Of a stretch of DNA of 32,299 bases, positions 25,826 through 31,958 are shown piece by piece. Within the stretch, counting starts at the first letter, position 1. Each line of letters starts with the position of its first letter. This stretch comes from Deltaproteobacteria bacterium (lineage in GTDB: Bacteria; Desulfobacterota; Desulfomonilia; UBA1062), in assembly GCA_011046135.1 (NCBI GenBank), contig DSBG01000132.1, positions 1 to 32,299 of the forward strand. Direction: 5' to 3'. The notes below the pieces were generated by a model, which searched no databases, was not told the DNA's origin, and worked only from the letters and a program-made list of their open reading frames with translations. The position numbers and the translations under genes were made by a program.

Positions 25826-26189
25826 ATCCACACGAGCCAAGGGAGCACGAGGAGAGGAGATCGCAAGTGCCCACCTCGAGAGAGAGGGGTTCAGGATTCT
25901 TGAGAAGAATTTTCACGCGAGAATTGGAGAGATCGACATCGTAGCCATAGAGGAGAATACGCTGGTCTTCGTCGAGGTCAAGCATGCTACCGGAACATCC
26001 TTCGGTGATCCCCTCGAGTGGATTCCGGTGCGCAAACAGGAGCGAATCATCAAGGCATCACGGTTTTTTGTGAAGAAGCATGGCCTTCATCACGCTCAGA
26101 TGCGTTTCGATGTCGTTGCAGTAGGCCCTGACAGAAGAGTGGTCCATGTCAGAGATGCGTTCAGGCCAGGCGACATGTTTTCTGTGTGA
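25815..26189 (+). CDS. yraN: YraN family endonuclease-like protein (UPF0102)
   Basis: This is a small protein (124 residues) with the restriction-endonuclease-like fold. The PD-(D/E)xK-type signature is visible: GARGEEIASAHLEREGF at the N-terminus, then GEIDIVA and VFVEVKHAT, with catalytic-type Asp, Glu and Lys, near residues 45-65. The function is not firmly established; family members are linked to DNA processing or repair. The GTG at 25815 has AGGAGGT ten bases upstream and is the best start; a GTG at 25779 would add 12 unconserved residues. It overlaps rnhB by 11 bases, the common rnhB-yraN arrangement. Confidence 0.9.
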   Translation: MYGESTRAKGARGEEIASAHLEREGFRILEKNFHARIGEIDIVAIEENTLVFVEVKHATGTSFGDPLEWIPVRKQERIIKASRFFVKKHGLHHAQMRFDVVAVGPDRRVVHVRDAFRPGDMFSV

Positions 26190-26628
26190 CCAGAACCTGG
26201 GTCGGCTTGCACGATGGCTGAGAATCCTGGGGTTTGACGCAGAATACATGCAATCGTGGAATGAGGAACGAGTGAAGACTGCTCGATTGGAAAACAGGAT
26301 AATCCTGACGAGGAACCATTCTCTGGCGTCGCACGAGAGTGCCGTGCTCGTCAGGAGCGACCATGTTCAGGAACAACTGCATGAACTTGCTGCTTCTGTA
26401 GATCTGAAAGCCGGATATCGTCCATTCAGCAGGTGCTGCGTATGCAACAACCTTCTCGAAGCAGTGAGCCGGGAAGAGGTTCGAAGCCTGGTGCCTGAGT
26501 ATACGTACCAAACCCAGGAGAGATTCTCCCGATGCCCCTCATGTACTCGGATCTACTGGAAGGGTTCCCACCATGACAGGGCTTCACGTATCGTGAGCAC
26601 GATCGTTTCACCAGGAATGGCGACATGA
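26146..26628 (+). CDS. Mut7-C RNase domain protein
   Basis: This is a 160-residue protein of the Mut7-C family (PF01927), a PIN-like RNase domain followed by a zinc ribbon. FLCDQNLGRLARWLRILGFD with the acidic site residue lies near residue 12, RIILTRNHSLA near 50, and the ribbon cysteines RCCVCNNLLE and RCPSCTRIYWKGSHHDR near 95 and 128. The RNA target in bacteria is unknown. The start at 26146 (or ATG 26155) overlaps yraN by 44 bases, and the stop overlaps the DHH gene by four. Its placement with rnhB and the DHH nuclease suggests a role in RNA turnover, which is inference. Confidence 0.85.
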   Translation: MSEMRSGQATCFLCDQNLGRLARWLRILGFDAEYMQSWNEERVKTARLENRIILTRNHSLASHESAVLVRSDHVQEQLHELAASVDLKAGYRPFSRCCVCNNLLEAVSREEVRSLVPEYTYQTQERFSRCPSCTRIYWKGSHHDRASRIVSTIVSPGMAT

Positions 26629-27686
26629 CAAAACAGGACCTGGAAGAAAAGCTTTTCACACTGCTCAAGGGCAAGAGAAAAGTCCTTATCGTAACCCACG
26701 ATAACCCCGATCCCGACAGTATTGCTGCAGCGTGCGGCCTTAAATACATTTTCCGCAGATCCCTGGGAGTGTCCTCTATCATTGCCTACAGCGGAATCAT
26801 CGGTCGCGCCGAGAACCAGAGCATGGTCAACCTTCTGGATATCGATATGGTCCCCCTTTCTTCCTTGTCCATCAGGAACTATTCCGTGATCGCCGCCGTC
26901 GACTGCCAACCGCTTACCGGGAATCTCTTCCTGCCCAACGGCGTACGTCCGAATATTGTCATCGACCATCACCCCCTGAGAAAATCTTCCACCAAGGTCG
27001 AGTACATGGACATCCCGAAAGACATGGGAAGCACCTCTACCATCATCACCCAGTACCTGCGGCTGCTGGGGCTTCCCGTTGACAGGAAAATCGCCACCGC
27101 ACTGTTCTACGGGATCAAGTCCGATACCAGAGACCTGGGGAGACAATCCAACGACGCAGACATCAAGGCATCAATTTTCCTCTACCCCTATATCCTTCAG
27201 AAAAAACTCACCCGCATTGAGCACCCCGAACTCCCCAGACAGTATTTTGTCGAACTCTGCTCGGTGCTGAACAACACCAAAATCTACGGTGATGCGCTCG
27301 TTGCCCGCGTAGAGATGCTTGGCTGGCCCGAGATGATCGGGGAGTTTGCGGACGAACTCATCCAGATGCAAGGAATCCGGTGGTGTCTGTGCTATGGAAA
27401 ACACAACGGAAACCTGCTGTTTTCCATCCGCACGACACGACCGAACTACATGGCTGGAATCCTGGCGCACAAGATCTGTCATGGTATCGGCAAGGGTGGA
27501 GGCCATGAGACGTTTGCCGCGGGGAAAATCGAGATCTCCCAGGCCCTGAAAAAGGTAAAGGACCCTGAGGATATCCTGTTGAAAAGATTTCTGAAGGAAG
27601 TCAACATCAAGGGCGTCGAGCCAACCATGCTCATTGCCACAACATCGCCCGAAAAAACATCCTCAGGAGTCAACCTCGATTCCTAG
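26625..27686 (+). CDS. DHH/DHHA1 phosphoesterase, NrnA-like
   Basis: This is a probable manganese-dependent phosphodiesterase of 353 residues that degrades short oligoribonucleotides, pAp or cyclic-dinucleotide products. DHH motifs are complete: HDNPDPDS at residues 25-32, AAVDCQP near 90, IDHHPL near 112, and GIKSDTRDL near 166. The DHHA1 substrate-binding GGGHETFAAG lies near 290. Motif II has VDC where VDT or VDA is more usual, and motif I has PDPDS rather than PDGDA. It is the last gene of the rpsP operon; its final 24 bases overlap, tail to tail, the convergent PP-loop gene. No separate terminator was seen. Confidence 0.88.
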   Translation: MTKQDLEEKLFTLLKGKRKVLIVTHDNPDPDSIAAACGLKYIFRRSLGVSSIIAYSGIIGRAENQSMVNLLDIDMVPLSSLSIRNYSVIAAVDCQPLTGNLFLPNGVRPNIVIDHHPLRKSSTKVEYMDIPKDMGSTSTIITQYLRLLGLPVDRKIATALFYGIKSDTRDLGRQSNDADIKASIFLYPYILQKKLTRIEHPELPRQYFVELCSVLNNTKIYGDALVARVEMLGWPEMIGEFADELIQMQGIRWCLCYGKHNGNLLFSIRTTRPNYMAGILAHKICHGIGKGGGHETFAAGKIEISQALKKVKDPEDILLKRFLKEVNIKGVEPTMLIATTSPEKTSSGVNLDS

Positions 27687-28664
27687 TGCCCTGGCTGCCA
27701 GGCGCACCATGTCCATGTCTTCGTCCTGATAGACCTTTTCCATCGCGTCTTCCCGGCTCATGGACCCTGATCTGACGATGCCGGCAATTTCCCACGCGTA
27801 GGGATGAAAAGAGAAACGCTTCCTGTGAAGATGGTTTGCAAGGGCATTCAGGAGGCAGTTGGTAGAGTTTGGATCGGTGTCTAGCGGCTTTTCCCAACCC
27901 AGGGAACTGATCGTGTCGAAGATGACGCCCTCGTCGTACTCCATGAACGCCAGGGGATGAATGTTCACGGGCCACCTGGACGGGTCGATCAAGAGGTCTT
28001 CATCGCCGAGGAAGTATCGCCTGATCTCGTCTCCCGCAAGGGCGACCAGGGGGTCACGGACCGTCCTGTGCGAGATCCGCTGGAGCCTCGGATTGGTCTG
28101 CATGATGGCCGAACTGATGGGTGCCTGGCCGGGCGACCACCCAAAGGCAACCAGGGGTATGTTATTGGCAAGGGCTGTCTTGAGGATCATTCCCTTGACC
28201 ATTCCGATGCAGGTGGTGCACACGGAGCTTGCCCGGTCGAGGGTCTTTGGGCTGTAGATGTCTTTTCCCGCGGCGAGGGAAAAGGTGTTCCTCATGAGAT
28301 CGAAGGGGGGGCGAAAGATGATATGGGTTGCCCCCAGGGTGTCGGTCATGGTCTGGATGTTGCGTTTGGCCGTCTCGGATATGAATCCGTTGTCAAAAAC
28401 AAAGGCCAGGACGTTCAGATCGTATTTTTTTCTCAAGAGATAGAGGGTGTAGGTGGAGTCCTTGCCACCGCTGAATGCGAGCAGACAGTCATAGGTCTGC
28501 TTCCCCCGTTTTTCTTCAAGGAGATCTTCGAACTTCTTGAGGTGAACGCGCTTTTCCTCCTGAGAGGGAAGGGGGATGTTTCTGCAGTAGTTGCACGTTC
28601 CCGCATCATCGAATGAGATGCCGGGGAAAGTGTCCGGAAGTACGCATCGTGAACAGAAGATCAT
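27663..28664 (-). CDS. PP-loop ATPase, N-acetyl sugar amidotransferase-like
   Basis: This is a 333-residue N-type ATP pyrophosphatase. An N-terminal zinc-finger-like motif (Cys4, Cys7, Cys24, Cys27, enclosing LPDTFPGISFDDAGT) precedes the PP-loop SGGKDST at residues 65-71. A central VCTTCIGM and a C-terminal IVRSGSMSREDAMEKVYQ follow. The architecture resembles WbpG/PseA-type enzymes, which adenylate a sugar substrate for amidation with ammonia from a HisH-like glutaminase. No such glutaminase is in the window. The CxxC pairs also recall tRNA-thiolation ATPases (TtuA/Ncs6), so sulfur transfer is an alternative. The start codon overlaps the stop of the acyl carrier protein gene (TAATG), implying strict coupling and suggesting that they act together. 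Confidence 0.8.
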   Translation of the reverse strand: MIFCSRCVLPDTFPGISFDDAGTCNYCRNIPLPSQEEKRVHLKKFEDLLEEKRGKQTYDCLLAFSGGKDSTYTLYLLRKKYDLNVLAFVFDNGFISETAKRNIQTMTDTLGATHIIFRPPFDLMRNTFSLAAGKDIYSPKTLDRASSVCTTCIGMVKGMILKTALANNIPLVAFGWSPGQAPISSAIMQTNPRLQRISHRTVRDPLVALAGDEIRRYFLGDEDLLIDPSRWPVNIHPLAFMEYDEGVIFDTISSLGWEKPLDTDPNSTNCLLNALANHLHRKRFSFHPYAWEIAGIVRSGSMSREDAMEKVYQDEDMDMVRLAARALGIEVDS

Positions 28665-28930
28665 TAGCTCCCGGCCTCCTCGGCAACTCCTTTTCGATTC
28701 AAGAACGCAATAATATTATTGATGGTTTCCAGGTTTTCCGGAACCAACTCCTCATCTTCTATGTGGATGCTGTAGGTTGCCTCGAGAAACTCGACGAGTT
28801 CGAGGACTCCGGTAGAGTCCATGATGCCGGCCTCGATCAGCGATTCATCTCCGTCGAGACTCGCATCGCTTCTGCCCAGAATAAAGTTTTCCCTGATGAA
28901 TTCCATGATGGTTGACCTGACCTCAGTCAT
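28664..28930 (-). CDS. Acyl carrier protein
   Basis: This is an 88-residue, acidic, four-helix carrier protein. The phosphopantetheine attachment serine is Ser39 in AGIMDSTGVLELV, preceded by DESLIEAG and followed by the helix-III region IHIEDEELVPENLETINNI. It differs from the housekeeping AcpP, which usually has DSLD at this site, and resembles stand-alone carrier proteins of specialised pathways. The ATG at 28930 follows GAGGGG at nine bases; the longer frame to 29005 runs through the promoter. Its stop overlaps the PP-loop ATPase start by one base. The loaded group cannot be predicted from sequence. Confidence 0.85.
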   Translation of the reverse strand: MTEVRSTIMEFIRENFILGRSDASLDGDESLIEAGIMDSTGVLELVEFLEATYSIHIEDEELVPENLETINNIIAFLNRKGVAEEAGS

Positions 28931-28959
28931 AGAAAAAAACCCCTCGCATATATTTTCTC

Positions 28960-28986
28960 TTGAGTGCACTATCGGCATCATATAAA
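28960..28986 (+). promoter_or_regulatory. Possible plus-strand promoter for the NadE-like gene
   Basis: TTGAGT (28960-28965) and TATAAA (28981-28986) are 15 bases apart, shorter than ideal. It would overlap the minus-strand acyl carrier protein promoter and give a leader of more than 200 bases before the NadE-like gene. Confidence 0.25.
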
Positions 28987-29005
28987 GCAAATATGATAAT
29001 TTCAA
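28977..29005 (-). promoter_or_regulatory. Promoter of the acyl carrier protein/PP-loop operon
   Basis: On the minus strand TTGAAA (29005-29000) and TATGAT (28982-28977), each five of six matches, are spaced by exactly 17 bases in an AT-rich tract. Transcription would start near 28970, about 40 bases before the ATG at 28930. Confidence 0.7.
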
Positions 29006-29032
29006 TGTAAAAAAGCGTGCATGTACGTGCGG

Positions 29033-29076
29033 AAAGGGCTCCCCGATGCATCCACCTTCAATAGGCTGAGCCCTTT
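29033..29076 (+). other. Long-loop inverted repeat in the NadE leader region
   Basis: AAAGGGCT (29033-29040) and AGCCCTTT (29069-29076) form a perfect 8-bp inverted repeat with a 28-base loop. It sits between the divergent promoters and the NadE-like gene and would be transcribed in the NadE leader if the promoter near 28960 is used. It does not match any riboswitch I recognise. Confidence 0.35.
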
Positions 29077-29082
29077 GTGACG

Positions 29083-29235
29083 ATGGCCGCCAGGGAGAGG
29101 GATTTTTTTCCCGACGAACAGAAAAGGCTTATGAAGAAATCCCACGAAGACGATCGTTATCAAGAGACTTCTCAGCCTCTGACAACAACACGGACGAATG
29201 AGGAAGCGCGATGCTTTTTACCAGAGATATCTTGA
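29083..29235 (+). CDS. Possible 50-residue leader ORF before the NadE-like gene
   Basis: An open frame of 50 codons begins at ATG 29083, with a second in-frame ATG at 29131, and ends at TGA 29235, overlapping the NadE-like start by 25 bases in another frame. The product would be strongly charged and hydrophilic, starting MAARERDFFPDEQKRL. No Shine-Dalgarno precedes the first ATG, and only AAAAGG at three bases precedes the second. It may be chance or a small leader peptide that couples translation into the NadE-like gene. No homology is recognised. Confidence 0.2.
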   Translation: MAARERDFFPDEQKRLMKKSHEDDRYQETSQPLTTTRTNEEARCFLPEIS

Positions 29236-30191
29236 ACATTGATCCCGAACATGAAGTGACTCGAGTGTGTGTTTTTCTCCGCGAGCAGGTGCGGGAGGTC
29301 TATCGACGTTCTGGAATCGTGGTTGGACTCAGCGGAGGGATCGACTCAGCGGTCATGGCCGCCCTGGCCGTGAATGCCCTGGGCAAGGATCAGGTGGTCG
29401 GGCTCATCCTGCCGGAGAAGGAGTCGAATCCCCTCAGCAGTTCCTATGCTGGTGATCATGCCAGACAGCTCGGCATAGAACACCGCGAGATCGATGTTTC
29501 TTCCACTGTTGAGAGTGTGTTTCCCTATACCAGACGTGACGAGTATATCAGGAAGCTGATTCCGGAGTTCAGGCAGGGGTGCAGGTACAACATCGTGCTG
29601 CCCTCCGATCTTCTGGAGAGGGATTCCTACAGTGTCTACGTTCTCCAGGTGCAGCTTCCTGACGGAAGCATCAGCAAAAAAAGACTGAGCACCGAAGGCT
29701 TCAGGTTCATCACGTCGAGTGCAAACATCAAGATCAGGGCCCGCATGCTCCACCTCTATGCAGAGGCGGATCGGAGAAATCTGGTCGTTGCGGGAACCAC
29801 AAACCGAACCGAGTATCTGCTCGGTGATTTCTGCAGGTATGGAGACGGAGGAACCGATACGGAGCCCATCGCTCACCTCTACAAGGATCAGATCTACCAG
29901 ATCGCCCGATACCTAGATGTTCCCGGGGAGATCATCGAGCGGGTGCCGAGCCCGGACACCTTTTCCCTGCCGGTGAGCGATCAGGAATTCTTTTTCCGCA
30001 TCCCCTTCGAGAAGCTCGATCTCCTTTTGTATGCCTGGGAGCACGCAGTGGACGAGGTGCAGACCGCCAAAGTGCTCGATCTTCCCCCAGAGGCGGTCAG
30101 ACGGGCTTTCCAGGACTTCACCACCAAGAACAGGGCGACCCGGCACCTGAGAAACATGCCCTACAGCCTCTGTGAACCTGCCCGCGGCTGA
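29211..30191 (+). CDS. NAD synthase-like amidating ligase (NadE family)
   Basis: This is a 326-residue N-type ATP pyrophosphatase related to ammonia-dependent NAD synthase, which adenylates nicotinate adenine dinucleotide and amidates it. The PP-loop SGGIDS is at residues 41-46; NIKIRARMLHLYAEAD near 170, VAGTTNRTEYLLGDFCRYGD near 190, and HLYKDQIYQIARYL near 220 follow the NadE pattern. Two features depart from the usual enzyme of about 275 residues: an inserted segment of roughly 35-45 residues at about 125-168, and a changed C-terminal substrate loop, SPDTFSLPVSDQEFFF. It stands back to back with the carrier protein/PP-loop pair. It may be the housekeeping NAD synthase or a specialised amidase. 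GAGGA lies six bases before the ATG. Confidence 0.8.
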   Translation: MLFTRDILNIDPEHEVTRVCVFLREQVREVYRRSGIVVGLSGGIDSAVMAALAVNALGKDQVVGLILPEKESNPLSSSYAGDHARQLGIEHREIDVSSTVESVFPYTRRDEYIRKLIPEFRQGCRYNIVLPSDLLERDSYSVYVLQVQLPDGSISKKRLSTEGFRFITSSANIKIRARMLHLYAEADRRNLVVAGTTNRTEYLLGDFCRYGDGGTDTEPIAHLYKDQIYQIARYLDVPGEIIERVPSPDTFSLPVSDQEFFFRIPFEKLDLLLYAWEHAVDEVQTAKVLDLPPEAVRRAFQDFTTKNRATRHLRNMPYSLCEPARG

Positions 30192-30197
30192 TCAGCC
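30186..30197. terminator. Short palindrome between convergent genes
   Basis: GGCTGATCAGCC is a perfect 12-base palindrome spanning the NadE-like stop codon, followed by CCTTTCT on the plus strand. It is short with a tight loop and a poor T-tract, so it is at best a weak terminator for the NadE-like transcript. Confidence 0.25.
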
Positions 30198-30209
30198 CCT
30201 TTCTCCCCA

Positions 30210-31841
30210 TCACGGCTCTGCTTCAGCTGCGTGAGCCTGGCAGGGAATGACATTGCCACGGTTGAGCAGGAAGTGGGGGTCGATGGCCCGCTTCGTGGCA
30301 CAGAGCTGCTCGAGGGCAGAAGCACCGTAGCATTTCTGGAAATCACCCCGCTTGCGCTTTCCCGTGCCGTGTTCCCCGGAATAGACCCCCCCGAGTTCCG
30401 CGGACTTTTCGATGATGAGTTCGTAAACCTCGGTGGCTCGCGTGAGCTGTGATGCCTCGGGCAGGATCATGAAGTGCAAGTGGCAGTCTCCCAGGTGCCC
30501 GAAGGTCAGATAGTCGAGCCCCTCATCCTTCAACAGCTCGTGGGTGTAGTTCAGAAACGTTCCAAACTGGTCCCTGGGCACCACCGTGTCCGTCATGATG
30601 GTGTACGTCCCCCTTCGCTGAACCACCTCGAGGGAGCGGGACGGCATGGAGTGGCGCGCCTCGAGGAAGATGGCCCGGTCCTTGTCCGTGGTCATCATCT
30701 TGATGGCGTTTTCGTCGATGATGCAGGGGGCTTCTGTGAGGATCTCGTACCACTGCTGGGCGGCATCGTCGATGGTGAGGTCGTATAGCGGAACCTGCAG
30801 GTAGATGCCCACCTGGTCATCCCCGGAAAAGAGCTTGCTCTCGTGGTCCATGTACTTCCTGCAGTTGACGCCGAAATACTCGAAGGCACTCAGGCCGCTG
30901 AAGTTCCCCGAGAGTTTCTCGTGGAGATACTCGTGAAAAGCGAGGGTCAGGGACTCGTCCTTGAGTGAGAAAAAGAGATCGAGATATTCGTGGGGACGCC
31001 TTGCGAGCCTGAGCTCACATGCGGTGACGATACCGAAGAGCCCTTCGCTGCCGATGATGAGATCCACGAAATCCATGACCCCGTCGGGAGAGGAAAAGGG
31101 CCCGCTGGCATTCTTGATCTCGGGCCTGGCATACCGGGGTATGGGAAGGACGATCTCTGCAGCGTCGTGAGACAGGATAAAGACACCATCCCTGGAGAGG
31201 TAGTGTCCCCTGCGGGCCCGGATCATGTGTCCGTCAGGCATCAGGACATCGAGCTGTTCGACCCAGTTTCTCATGGCACCCGGGTCACCCGGGGTAAAGC
31301 CGGATGCATTGCACGCGAGGGAACCGCCCACCATGGCATCGGTCCTGCTGGTGGGATCGACGGGAAAGACAAGGGTGTTGGAGCTCTGTTCCAGGACCTC
31401 TTTCCTGAGGTCCTCGAGGATGATACCCACCGGTGATCGTACCGTCATCTTTTCAACATCGACGCGAACCTCCGGGGTTTTCATCTGTTCCAGGGAGAGG
31501 AGGACCCCGCCTTCAGGGGTGGCACTGCCCGTGAGGTTCGATCTCCCGGCTGAAACCGTGACAGGGATTTTCGCGGAAAAACAGGCACGGACGATTGCAG
31601 CGCATTCGCGTTCGCTTCTGGGGCGACACGCGGCAGAAGCACTGCCTGGGAGGTTCGAACTGTCGAGAATGAGCCCGCCGATGATGTCCGGGTCTAGGTC
31701 GAGTCTGAGAGAGAAACGATCCTGCAGCATCCCGGAAAGGGATGTGAGGAGTTCGGCTTCGCCAAGGGATGTGACATAGTCATCGATAAAAGAACACTCG
31801 TCTGAAGAGAGAATTTTTTCAAGCTCTATTCGTTCAGTCAT
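30210..31841 (-). CDS. FAD-linked oxidase, glycolate/D-lactate dehydrogenase type
   Basis: This is a 543-residue flavoprotein of the GlcD/D-2-hydroxyacid dehydrogenase family that oxidises an alpha-hydroxy acid and passes electrons to a partner (quinone, ETF or an iron-sulfur subunit). The FAD-binding-4 domain spans about residues 70-250, with VTVSAGRSNLTGSATPEGG near 95, FPVDPTSR near 160 and GGSLACNASG near 173. The FAD-oxidase C domain has FGHLGDCHLHF near 456 and SGEHGTGKRKRG near 493, the usual metal-ligand histidines and Glu-His pair. The first motif is GDCH where GDGN is typical. The N-terminal 60 residues extend beyond GlcD. AAGGAG supports the ATG at 31841. No iron-sulfur partner gene is adjacent. 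Confidence 0.88.
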   Translation of the reverse strand: MTERIELEKILSSDECSFIDDYVTSLGEAELLTSLSGMLQDRFSLRLDLDPDIIGGLILDSSNLPGSASAACRPRSERECAAIVRACFSAKIPVTVSAGRSNLTGSATPEGGVLLSLEQMKTPEVRVDVEKMTVRSPVGIILEDLRKEVLEQSSNTLVFPVDPTSRTDAMVGGSLACNASGFTPGDPGAMRNWVEQLDVLMPDGHMIRARRGHYLSRDGVFILSHDAAEIVLPIPRYARPEIKNASGPFSSPDGVMDFVDLIIGSEGLFGIVTACELRLARRPHEYLDLFFSLKDESLTLAFHEYLHEKLSGNFSGLSAFEYFGVNCRKYMDHESKLFSGDDQVGIYLQVPLYDLTIDDAAQQWYEILTEAPCIIDENAIKMMTTDKDRAIFLEARHSMPSRSLEVVQRRGTYTIMTDTVVPRDQFGTFLNYTHELLKDEGLDYLTFGHLGDCHLHFMILPEASQLTRATEVYELIIEKSAELGGVYSGEHGTGKRKRGDFQKCYGASALEQLCATKRAIDPHFLLNRGNVIPCQAHAAEAEP

Positions 31842-31880
31842 GCTCTCTCCTTCTTATTGACGTGGTGCAATCTCTTCAAG

Positions 31881-31912
31881 AAAAAAGTGCAGGACCGGGG
31901 AAGGTCCTGCAT
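31881..31912 (-). terminator. Intrinsic terminator after the Liv-type binding protein gene
   Basis: On the minus strand TGCAGGACC pairs perfectly with GGTCCTGCA over nine bases with a six-base loop (TTCCCC), and is followed by AC and six Us (A-tract 31881-31886). It lies 47 bases after the binding-protein stop and 40 bases before the oxidase ATG, so the oxidase needs its own promoter or read-through. Confidence 0.9.
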
Positions 31913-31958
31913 TCACAGTAGGGAATCCTTAAAGAAAGGAGGTTGGAAACGATGGTAT

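Noticed and set aside
27957-28616. 219-codon plus-strand frame opposite the PP-loop gene
   Set aside because: The minus-strand PP-loop protein has an unmistakable SGGKDST and paired cysteines and is coupled to the carrier protein gene; the plus-strand frame is a shadow.
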